Positions 57,005 through 64,000 of a stretch of DNA of 64,000 nucleotides are shown here, piece by piece. Origin of the DNA: Arcicella gelida. Lineage in GTDB: Bacteria > Bacteroidota > Bacteroidia > Cytophagales > Spirosomataceae. Where the stretch lies: assembly GCF_034931025.1 (NCBI RefSeq), contig NZ_JAYGIL010000008.1, positions 62,001-126,000 on the forward strand. The letters are read 5' to 3'. How positions within the stretch are numbered: the stretch's first letter is position 1; each line of letters begins with the position of its first letter. The position numbers and the translations under genes were made by a program. A model generated the notes under the pieces. It had not been told where the DNA came from and did not search any database. It worked only from the letters and a program-made list of their open reading frames with translations.

Positions 57005-58177
57005 ATGCCAAACTCGCAAACCCGCATCGCTGGAGTTCCGCAAGGAATTATTATTACGCTCATTAGTATTTTGCCTATGATGGCAGTTATCACACTAATG
57101 CCCGTAGTGCCTACATTAAGGAATAATTTTAAAGATATTCCACACATAGAAATCCTTGCCCCTTTTGTGATTTCGGCACCAGGGCTATGTGTTGCACTCT
57201 TTGCACCTTATGCGGGCTATTTAGCGGATAAATTGGGCCGACGCAAACTTTTACTCATTTTTTCGTTTTTGTACGGCATCGGAGGGGTAATTCCTTTTTT
57301 TGTAGAAAGCTTTACACTCCTAATTATTGGACGTTTGATTTTGGGTATTGGAGAAGCGTTTATTCTGACGGTATCTAATATTTTATTAGGTGATTATTTT
57401 GAAGAAAGTAAAAGAAATACGTGGCTTATGATACAAAGTATTATTGGCCCTGCTTTTGGATTTTTTGTTATTACAGGTAGTGGTTATTTGGCAACAATCG
57501 GCTGGCAATATCCTTTCTTACTGTATGCCATTACTTTATTGATTCCGATAGGCTCATTCTTTTTCATTTTTGAGCCTACACAAAAAGCAGCTTCAAGTGT
57601 TAATCAATCACACAAAGCTCCCGAAACACTATCAAGGTCTTTGATTATTAAGGTGTTTGTTACCACGTTCATTGCCTCTGTTTTGTACTATGTTTACACT
57701 TTGCATTTTTCGTTGGCATTGGATAAAATAGGCCTGAGCGACCCTCAAGAAGTAGGAAAAATCACGGCTATTGCCAGTTTGATGCTTCCTTTAGGGGCTG
57801 TTCTTTTCAAAATATTTGGGAAGAAAAATAGCAAAGTACAATTTGGAATAATGTTTACACTGATTGGACTTGGTTTGATAGGCGTTGGTGTATTTAAAAC
57901 GCTTCCTTTAATTATGGCGAGTGCCGTTGTGCAACAAATTGGCTGTGGGATGTCTATTCCTGTACTTATTGCTTTTGGATTAAGAGCTATTCCTGCTCAA
58001 TTCAGAGGACGTGGCATGGGTATTTGGGGAAGTGGTTTCTTTTTGGGTTTATCGTTGTCGCCGTTTATAGTGGGCATGGTAAGTAATCTTTCAGGCGGAA
58101 TCTTAAATGCGTTTTTAATCTTTGGTATCGTTTGTCTTGTCATGGTTGTTGTCAACTTTATGATGAAAGAAGTATAA
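57005..58177 (+). CDS. MFS transporter
   Basis: 390 residues with twelve predicted membrane helices. The signature loop between helices 2 and 3 is 'GYLADKLGRRKLLL', with a second copy of the basic motif 'RGRGMGIWGSG' in the C-terminal half. It belongs to the major facilitator superfamily, perhaps moving sugar conjugates across the inner membrane. It lies between the TonB receptor and the first epimerase-type gene. Confidence 0.92.
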   Translation: MPNSQTRIAGVPQGIIITLISILPMMAVITLMPVVPTLRNNFKDIPHIEILAPFVISAPGLCVALFAPYAGYLADKLGRRKLLLIFSFLYGIGGVIPFFVESFTLLIIGRLILGIGEAFILTVSNILLGDYFEESKRNTWLMIQSIIGPAFGFFVITGSGYLATIGWQYPFLLYAITLLIPIGSFFFIFEPTQKAASSVNQSHKAPETLSRSLIIKVFVTTFIASVLYYVYTLHFSLALDKIGLSDPQEVGKITAIASLMLPLGAVLFKIFGKKNSKVQFGIMFTLIGLGLIGVGVFKTLPLIMASAVVQQIGCGMSIPVLIAFGLRAIPAQFRGRGMGIWGSGFFLGLSLSPFIVGMVSNLSGGILNAFLIFGIVCLVMVVVNFMMKEV

Positions 58178-58211
58178 TGAGGCTATATCAATTCTATAAA
58201 AAATAGTTTAA

Positions 58212-59195
58212 ATGACAAATCAAATTAAACGTGCTGTAAGTCTTTACAGCTATCAAGAAGAGTTTTTTCTAAGAAAAATGAGTCTTGAAGATTGCATCGC
58301 TGCGGCTGCGGCTACAGGTGCAACAGGTATCGAAATGGTAGGTGAACAGAGTGTACAGGGTTGTCCGAAAATTCCATCAGAAGCATTTATTGACCAATGG
58401 TTTGGTTGGATGGATAAGTACAAAGTTACGCCTGTTGCCCACGATATGTTTTTAGATTATAACAAGAAAAAAGGTCATTACTGGTCAGACGAAGAAGCGG
58501 TTGAGTCTTTCAAAAAAGACATACTTTTTGCCAAAGCTTTGGGGTTCAAAATCATTCGTGTGATTGTGAATACTACGCCACAAATCATTGAAAAAGTATT
58601 GCCTTTTGCCGAAGAACACGATATTATTTTGGGTATTGAAGTTCACGCACCCTGGAATATCAATAGTGCGTGGATGGAACGTCATTGGGAAGTAATGGAA
58701 AGAACGGGTACAAAACATTTTGGATTTATTCCAGATATGGGCGGTTTTACTCGGCGTTTGCCTCGTGTGCAAATTGAGCGAATGATTCGCAACGGTGCTG
58801 ACCCAGAAATTGCAAAATACGTTTGCGAGCAACACGAAAAAGGTATAATGGCTGAATACACGATTTATGAAGTTTCAAAAATGAGCAACAAACGTATAGA
58901 TATGGCCGTAGCGGAAATGTCGAGACATAATACATTCGTCAATCCGTTGAGTTTAGTGCCACACATCGACAGAATCGTACACATTCATGGCAAATGTTTA
59001 GAAATGTTGGAAGATTGCACCGAATATAGTATTCCATACAATGAAGTGGTACCAGTACTACAAAAACATGGCTACAATGGCTACATCGCTACCGAATACG
59101 AAGGTAATCGCCATATACAAGATATTTATGAAGTAGATAGTGTGGAGCAAGTTCGCCGTCATCAGGTGATGCTTAGTAGAATGATAAATGATTAA
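58212..59195 (+). CDS. TIM-barrel sugar isomerase/epimerase, probable C-deglycosidase alpha subunit 1
   Basis: 327 residues of the xylose-isomerase-like TIM-barrel fold. The divalent-metal ligands are all recognisable: E143 in 'GIEVHAP', D175 in 'FIPDMGG', H257/H259 in 'VHIHGK' and E295 in 'ATEYEG'. The next gene encodes DUF6379. Known C-glycoside deglycosidases (for example DgpB-DgpC of gut bacteria) are complexes of such a TIM-barrel subunit and a DUF6379-type small subunit, and act on 3-oxo-glucosides by beta-elimination. This is a likely alpha subunit. An ordinary epimerase remains possible. Confidence 0.85.
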   Translation: MTNQIKRAVSLYSYQEEFFLRKMSLEDCIAAAAATGATGIEMVGEQSVQGCPKIPSEAFIDQWFGWMDKYKVTPVAHDMFLDYNKKKGHYWSDEEAVESFKKDILFAKALGFKIIRVIVNTTPQIIEKVLPFAEEHDIILGIEVHAPWNINSAWMERHWEVMERTGTKHFGFIPDMGGFTRRLPRVQIERMIRNGADPEIAKYVCEQHEKGIMAEYTIYEVSKMSNKRIDMAVAEMSRHNTFVNPLSLVPHIDRIVHIHGKCLEMLEDCTEYSIPYNEVVPVLQKHGYNGYIATEYEGNRHIQDIYEVDSVEQVRRHQVMLSRMIND

Positions 59196-59259
59196 TTATA
59201 AATGATGAATTGATGGAAAACATTCATCATTCATCATTCAACATTCATAATTTAAAGAG
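59196..59259. repeat. Imperfect inverted repeat of ATGATGAATG-type units
   Basis: The 64-bp spacer contains repeated CATTCATCATTCATC on one side and TAAATGATGAATTGATG on the other, able to form an imperfect hairpin before the DUF6379 gene. Confidence 0.6.
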
Positions 59260-59631
59260 ATGTACGAAAAATATATGATTGTGCCTGAACGGGTTAAGAA
59301 GACCGAAAAAGGCTTTGAAATAGGAGCAAGATTACCTTATTACAGAGGTGTTTCGCTTTCGATGGTAGAAGAAATTGAAGTTTCTTTGGATGGTGAAACT
59401 TTACCACAAAGCGATGTCTCCATCACGGTTCACGGCAATACCTATAACCTTGAGCAACGAGAGAACGAATTGGACGACCGTTGGGAAATGGGCGAAGTAG
59501 CCACACTCTCTATTGATAATGCAGGCGATTTGCCAGCAGGAGAACATTCCATAGGACTAAAAATCAACCTTCGCATTGGCTATATGCCTTTTCCGAGTAT
59601 CAGAGTAGCCGAGAAAAAAGTGAATTTTTGA
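59260..59631 (+). CDS. DUF6379 protein, probable C-deglycosidase beta subunit 1
   Basis: 123 residues, all-beta in appearance, with the family motif 'ARLPYYRGVSLSMVEEIEV' (about 25-43), then 'DRWEMGEVATL' and 'GEHSIGLKINLRIGYMPF' at the end. DUF6379 is the beta subunit family of C-glycoside deglycosidases, which stabilises and completes the alpha-subunit active site. It is 64 bp downstream of alpha subunit 1. It shares the motif order with the second copy at 61776-62171 but is clearly diverged. No signal peptide. Confidence 0.85.
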   Translation: MYEKYMIVPERVKKTEKGFEIGARLPYYRGVSLSMVEEIEVSLDGETLPQSDVSITVHGNTYNLEQRENELDDRWEMGEVATLSIDNAGDLPAGEHSIGLKINLRIGYMPFPSIRVAEKKVNF

Positions 59632-59703
59632 TTTGAAAATTTGATGATTTGAAAATTTGAATTTCTCCACTTCACCTTCTCAAATCCTCTATACACAAAG
59701 AAA
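59632..59703. repeat. Direct repeats of ATTTGAAAATTTGA
   Basis: ATTTGAAAATTTGATG occurs twice in tandem right after the DUF6379 stop, followed by a C-rich pyrimidine stretch before the next gene. Confidence 0.6.
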
Positions 59704-60687
59704 ATGAAAATAGGAATAAGCCTCGATATGGTGAATGTTCATCACCAAGAGCCTAATCGTAACAGATATGAGAGCAAGTATTATTGGGACGAACTTTACC
59801 CAATGATTGTAGCGGCAGGTTTTACAGCCGTAGAGATTCCCTTCGACCCATTTTGGATATTTAGGGGAGGTTCGGGTGTGCCTTTTACCAAGTATTGTGT
59901 AGAAGTAAAATTTGAAAAGGTAGCCAAGTTTGTGACTCATTTGCAAACGCAAGGCATCGAAAAAGTGGCTGGGATTCATTTTAACCCAAGCATTTTTATG
60001 CGAAATGAAAATCTTGACTTTTATTTTGGTGCATCGGGTTACTTCGGAGGTGAGGCTATTCGTTATGCGGCAGAGTTAGGTTGCGACTATATCAATGTTA
60101 CGCCAACGCCTCCATTCGGTTTGATAGCCCATTATCATGGTAAGAACCCAGATTGGGAAAGTGTATTTGTCAATCGTACCATTCAGTTAATCAATGGATT
60201 TGCTAAAGTGGCTCAAGAATGTGGCATCAAACTTTCGCTTAGAAATGAGTATTGGAGTATGTTTCGCAACCATGACTTTCAGGCTATTTTAGCACAGTTG
60301 GATGATTCCATTTTGCTGCATGTAGATGCCGCCAACCTCAGCATTGCAAATCAAGAACCTTCAGAAGTTTTGAAAAATTTAGGAGCTAAAGTTGGTAGTG
60401 TGTTTCTGACCGACACGGCATTTGTGGATGATAACGAGACATGGAAAACACCTTTACCCGAATATCCACAGCATAAAGCGACACAGGTTTTTAAAGATGT
60501 AGGTTGGGGAAATGTCAATTTGAAGGAGTTTTACCAAACGCTTCAAAATATCAACTACGATGGCTGGACGATTGTAAGCAACCGTCAAACCCGTGAACCC
60601 ATGCGAGCTTTGCTAAGAAGCAGAAAAACGATTTCGGATTTGGCGGGGGTCGCCTTCGACATTGGGGATTTTGGAATCAAAAAATAA
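59704..60687 (+). CDS. Sugar isomerase/epimerase-like TIM barrel, altered metal site
   Basis: 327 residues with the xylose-isomerase-like fold. E182 in 'LRNEYW' and D208 in 'HVDAANL' look like intact metal ligands. The usual His of the 'HLKD' motif is replaced in 'SVFLTDTAF' (F234 region), and the usual terminal Glu is replaced in 'GWTIVSNRQ' (S292). Two of four ligands thus appear lost, so catalysis may differ or be absent. It follows the first DUF6379 gene and could be an auxiliary subunit or a step acting on a different intermediate. The operon position is clear, the exact reaction is not. Confidence 0.8.
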   Translation: MKIGISLDMVNVHHQEPNRNRYESKYYWDELYPMIVAAGFTAVEIPFDPFWIFRGGSGVPFTKYCVEVKFEKVAKFVTHLQTQGIEKVAGIHFNPSIFMRNENLDFYFGASGYFGGEAIRYAAELGCDYINVTPTPPFGLIAHYHGKNPDWESVFVNRTIQLINGFAKVAQECGIKLSLRNEYWSMFRNHDFQAILAQLDDSILLHVDAANLSIANQEPSEVLKNLGAKVGSVFLTDTAFVDDNETWKTPLPEYPQHKATQVFKDVGWGNVNLKEFYQTLQNINYDGWTIVSNRQTREPMRALLRSRKTISDLAGVAFDIGDFGIKK

Positions 60688-60791
60688 TTGAAAAAATCGT
60701 GAATATGGACTTACAAAATCAACAAATAGATAGCGGTTTCAAACAAATCCGAAATCCGAAATCAGCAATCCCAAATATCAAATATTCTCAC

Positions 60792-61691
60792 ATGAATCAC
60801 TGGAAGAATATTCCATATAGGCAAATTGATAACTTCCGTGAATTTTACTATGAAGACAAAACCAACTCGGCTTATTACACCGATTGGGATAGAATCTTGC
60901 GTTATCAAAAAGCCTTGGGATTCACTGGCATCGAGTTAGCTCCATGGGATTTTCCTGAAATGTTACCGCTTTTTGGTTCACCAAAAGCCTTTAAAGAATT
61001 TGCTGCCGAACGGGGGATAGAAGTAAGTGGCATGTTTCATTTGATAGACAAACCATACGACCGAACGCATCACAAACAAACTTTTGAAGAAAGCAAACAA
61101 GCCATAGATTTACTGGTAGCATTTGGCGGAACGCAATTAAATTCAGCTCCGATTAACAACTATTATGGATTAGGGCCTTTAAGCCGTGAGCAAGTCAAAG
61201 CCTCTGCCGAAATCATTACCGAAGTAGGCAAATATGCTACCGACAAAGGTGTTCAAATTGGCATTCACAACGAATTTTTCTTGGCAATCAATAAAGAAAA
61301 CCATCGTGAATACCTCGAACTCACCGACCCACGCTATGTACATTACTGCCTCGACACGGCACAGGTGGCTTTGATAGGTGAAGATATTTTAGAATTTTAT
61401 GAAACGTACCACGACCGTATTTGTACTTTTCATTTGAAAGATACGGCAACGCCTCGTTTACCCGACGAAATTAGATATAGTCGAGATATTGAAATTGTGG
61501 ACGATGGTACACGCTGGTTTTGGGAGCCAGGCGAAGGCGTACTTGATTTCAAAGGTTTGTATCATTTACTCAAAAAATACCAGTTCAAGGGTTGGATTAC
61601 TATCGAAACAGACGGTACGCCCGATTTGCTCGCCTCAATGGCACTATCAAGATATTATATTGATAGTCAGTTGAATACAATTTATTCATAA
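60792..61691 (+). CDS. Sugar phosphate isomerase/epimerase family protein
   Basis: 299 residues from the ATG at 60792; a GTG at 60699 adds 31 residues that look like spacer sequence (ATCCGAAATCCGAAAT repeats). Metal ligands are complete: E161 in 'IHNEFF', D188 in 'CLDTAQ', H214 in 'FHLKDT' and E272 in 'ITIETDG'. 'WEPGEGVLDFKGLYHLL' is typical of the IolE/inosose-dehydratase-like and tagatose/psicose-epimerase-like group. It is probably a cytoplasmic enzyme acting on the sugar released in this pathway, for example an oxo-sugar epimerase or dehydratase. The substrate is inferred from context only. Confidence 0.82.
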   Translation: MNHWKNIPYRQIDNFREFYYEDKTNSAYYTDWDRILRYQKALGFTGIELAPWDFPEMLPLFGSPKAFKEFAAERGIEVSGMFHLIDKPYDRTHHKQTFEESKQAIDLLVAFGGTQLNSAPINNYYGLGPLSREQVKASAEIITEVGKYATDKGVQIGIHNEFFLAINKENHREYLELTDPRYVHYCLDTAQVALIGEDILEFYETYHDRICTFHLKDTATPRLPDEIRYSRDIEIVDDGTRWFWEPGEGVLDFKGLYHLLKKYQFKGWITIETDGTPDLLASMALSRYYIDSQLNTIYS

Positions 61692-61775
61692 GTAAAAAAT
61701 GCTAACTACGAGTGATAATGAAATGGAGAGCAAAAGAATGCTCATCATTCATCACTCCTAACTCATCACTGAAAA
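61692..61775. repeat. Imperfect inverted repeat before the second DUF6379 gene
   Basis: GAGTGATAATGA can pair with TCATTCATCACTC across about 20 bases. It resembles the ATGATGAATG-type spacer before the first DUF6379 gene. Confidence 0.55.
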
Positions 61776-62171
61776 ATGGGTCCTTTAGATAAATATATTT
61801 TAAAAGAAGATGCTTTGGAAGCTACAGAAAAAGGCTTTCAGCTAAAGTTTCAATCACATTGGTATCGAGCGTTACCGCTTTCATGTATGGATTTTAGCCT
61901 CAAGCTGAATGGCAAAGAAATCGAAAAAAGCCAATTGAGCATCAAGGCAAATGGCAATGAATATAGCTATGACCAGCTTCCTGAATTAGACAAAGAATGG
62001 TTGTATATTCTGGATAGAGGAGCGATAGAAGTAAACCTCCCTTTAGAAAAAGGCAATACCTATGATGTAGAATTTAAGTACGACTTACACATTCCTTACA
62101 TACTGGTAGGGCCACAAGCTACGCCTTTATTGGCGAGTAGTTTGGTAAAGAAGAATTTGGTATGTCAATAA
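61776..62171 (+). CDS. DUF6379 protein, probable C-deglycosidase beta subunit 2
   Basis: 131 residues with the same plan as the copy at 59260-59631: 'QSHWYRALPLSCMDFSLKLN' in place of the LPYYRG motif, 'LDKEWLYILDRGAIEV' and a final 'NTYDVEFKYDLHIPYILV'. It is 25 bp before alpha subunit 2, in the reverse gene order to the first pair. The divergence between the two beta copies suggests different aglycone or sugar specificity. No signal peptide. Confidence 0.83.
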   Translation: MGPLDKYILKEDALEATEKGFQLKFQSHWYRALPLSCMDFSLKLNGKEIEKSQLSIKANGNEYSYDQLPELDKEWLYILDRGAIEVNLPLEKGNTYDVEFKYDLHIPYILVGPQATPLLASSLVKKNLVCQ

Positions 62172-62196
62172 TTTATTCCAAAACCAAAAATCCAAA

Positions 62197-63177
62197 ATGA
62201 AATTAGCTACTTCCCTTTTTTCCTACGCTTATGAATGGAATTCAGGACAATATACTTTAGAAGATGTCATCGCCGAAACTCGAAAAAGAGATTTGGGTAC
62301 TGGCTTAGAAATAATTGGTTTTCAGAGCCTTAGAGGCTTCCCTTACGTTTCAAACGAAACCGTCAAAGAGGTAAAGCACCTACTTGATAAGTACGAATTT
62401 GACCCCGTAGCATTGGATGCTAACATAGATGTGGGAGTAAAAAGACACGCCATGATGAGTATTGATGAAACAGTAGAATACATCAAACCTCAGATTTTGG
62501 CAGCCCAAACGTTAGGTTTTCCCATTTTACGGTGTCAAACTACCGCCCCTGCCGAAGTCTATCAAAAGCTTATACCTTTTGCCGAAAAAGCCAATGTAAT
62601 CATGGGCATAGAGCTGCATACGCCTTACAGCGTTGACCATCCTTCGGTGATTAAAATGGTTGAAATGTTTGATAAAGCTCAAACCCATGTTTTAGGTTTT
62701 GTTCCAGACATGGGTACTTGTATGCGTGCGATTCCAGATGCCTTGCTTACAAGTTTCAAATCGGTAGGTGTAACGGACGAGATGATTGCCATTACCAAAG
62801 AGATTTGGCATAGAGATATTCCAACCCCGGCCAAGTTTGGCGAGTTGGCTAAAACATTAGTTCCGATGGGAGCTACACCGCCACAAATCGGGCGTTTGAA
62901 CATGGCATTTAGTATGAATGGCCGTCAGCCTGTCGAAAATTGGCAAGAAATCATGCCTTATGTCGTGCATGTGCATGGTAAATTCTATGGTTTCGACGAA
63001 AACGGCGATGAGCCTTCGATTGATTACCCTAAAATTTTTGAGGTATTTCAAAAAGGAGGCTACCAAGGCTACATTTCTTCAGAATACGAAGGTTCGGCAT
63101 TTACAGACGAATTCGACGCTTTCGACCAAGTAGAAAAACAGCATAAATTGTGGAAGAAGATATTACAAACATTATAG
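62197..63177 (+). CDS. TIM-barrel sugar isomerase/epimerase, probable C-deglycosidase alpha subunit 2
   Basis: 326 residues with the same framework as the alpha subunit at 58212-59195: E139 in 'GIELHTP', D171 in 'FVPDMGT', H258/H260 in 'VHVHGK' and E296 in 'SSEYEGS'. 'AATG'-type N-terminal motifs differ, and 'GFQSLRGFPYVS' replaces 'EQSVQGCPKIPS'. It is 25 bp after the second DUF6379 gene, so the two would make a second alpha/beta complex. The ligand set is complete, so it should be active. Confidence 0.85.
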   Translation: MKLATSLFSYAYEWNSGQYTLEDVIAETRKRDLGTGLEIIGFQSLRGFPYVSNETVKEVKHLLDKYEFDPVALDANIDVGVKRHAMMSIDETVEYIKPQILAAQTLGFPILRCQTTAPAEVYQKLIPFAEKANVIMGIELHTPYSVDHPSVIKMVEMFDKAQTHVLGFVPDMGTCMRAIPDALLTSFKSVGVTDEMIAITKEIWHRDIPTPAKFGELAKTLVPMGATPPQIGRLNMAFSMNGRQPVENWQEIMPYVVHVHGKFYGFDENGDEPSIDYPKIFEVFQKGGYQGYISSEYEGSAFTDEFDAFDQVEKQHKLWKKILQTL

Positions 63178-63180
63178 TTA

Positions 63181-64000
63181 TGGCAAATCAATTTAAGCTA
63201 AAATACGCCCCCCATATTGGTTCGTTTACGCATTCGGCAGGAAAAGACCCAATCGATCAAATCAATTACATGGCTGATTTGGGCTTTAAAGCCCTCGAAG
63301 ATAGCGGCTTTGTGTCGCCGTTGGTGCAGTTTAATTCTACTCGCATGGGGATTGGTATGTGCAGTCAAACACCTGAAATGCTCACTAAAATTGGCGAAAC
63401 TTTAGCCAAAAGAGGCATGGAAATGGGTACGTTTGTACTGACACCCACCAAATGGCCACCCATCGAATTGGTCACTTCGGGCAAACCTGAATATTTAGAG
63501 GAATTTCTTACTAAATGTAAAAGCGGTGTAGAAGTTGCCAAACGCCTCAATGCCAAATTTGTAACCATTACGCTCGATTGCTTCGACCGCTCTTTGCCTA
63601 TCGAAATGCAAACGGCTCATGCCATTGATGCCCTCAGAAAAGCAAGTGATATTTTTGAACCTATCGGCGTAACAATGGCGATAGAAACCCTTGCCGACCA
63701 CCACGAGCTTTTCCTCAGAACCTCGGCACAGGCGTATATGTTGTGCAAAGCCGTGAACAGAGATGCCTGTAAAATTTTGTTTGATATGTATCATTTGCAA
63801 AAAAATGAAGGAAGGCTTATTTATCATATCGACATGGTTTGGGACGAAATCGGTTATTTCCAAATTGGCGACGAACCCGGTAGATGCGAGCCGGGTACGG
63901 GTGAAATCAATTACAAAAATATCTTCAAACACATTTACCAAAAGTCGAAAGCCAGTCAAAAAGATTTCATTTTGGGAATGGAACATTTTAATGCTATTGA
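63181..64000 (+). CDS. Hydroxypyruvate isomerase-like TIM barrel, 3' truncated by window edge
   Basis: Starts at the ATG 3 bp after alpha subunit 2 and stays open to the window end (273 codons). The fold is xylose-isomerase-like. 'AIETLADHH' supplies a metal Glu, 'ILFDMYHLQKNEG' an Asp and His, and 'GDEPGRCEPGTGEINYKNIF' with 'GMEHFN' matches the C-terminal half of the hydroxypyruvate isomerase (Hyi) family. It may isomerise the small sugar acid or oxo-sugar formed in the pathway. Its C-terminal end is outside the window. Confidence 0.85.

Overview
The window looks like a chromosomal segment of a Bacteroidota bacterium, most likely Cytophagales (Spirosomataceae-like). Support: AT-rich DNA, TAnnTTTG promoter boxes, a type IX secretion tail, a TonB receptor with an N-terminal carboxypeptidase-regulatory domain, LytTR and HisKA_2 two-component proteins, and very large fibronectin-type surface proteins. 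No rRNA or tRNA was seen.

Layout. 1-3.4 kb: the end of a peptide-modification-like cluster (two DUF6734-like paralogues and a LanC-like protein). 3.5-4.3 kb: a decayed AbiE-type toxin-antitoxin pair. 4.3-8.3 kb: a secreted reprolysin-like metalloprotease with a type IX sorting tail. 8.4-24.2 kb: a complete type I-B CRISPR-Cas locus (cas6, cas8b, cas7, cas5, cas3, cas4, cas1, cas2) and an array of about 69 spacers. A DUF3800 gene and a candidate structured RNA sit between cas6 and cas8b. The locus is bracketed by an 80-bp direct duplication of the protease gene's 5' end. 24.5-25.3 kb: a truncated ATPase gene and an IS21 remnant.

25.3-30.6 kb: two convergent, closely related sigma-54 activators and a TPR histidine kinase. 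30.6-38.4 kb, all on the minus strand: Dps, an alpha/beta hydrolase, a DMT transporter, DoxX, a ring-cleaving dioxygenase, an alginate-export-like porin, an exported amidohydrolase and an exported isochorismatase-like hydrolase. This looks like a stress or aromatic/xenobiotic region. 38.5-40.1 kb: a mobile-element graveyard (IS5-like fragment, frameshifted resolvase, Tn3 transposase tail).

40.2-53.0 kb, minus strand: a probable cell-surface system, made of a 1931-aa exported protein, a fibronectin type III protein, a histidine kinase and LytTR regulator pair, and an outer-membrane beta-barrel. 53.2-54.2 kb: IS630 and short-chain dehydrogenase remnants.

54.5-64.0 kb, plus strand: a catabolic operon with a TonB receptor, an MFS transporter, five xylose-isomerase-like TIM-barrel proteins and two DUF6379 small subunits. 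Two TIM-barrel/DUF6379 pairs match the alpha/beta composition of C-glycoside deglycosidases, so the operon probably imports and cleaves plant C-glycosides or related sugar conjugates. The last gene runs off the window.
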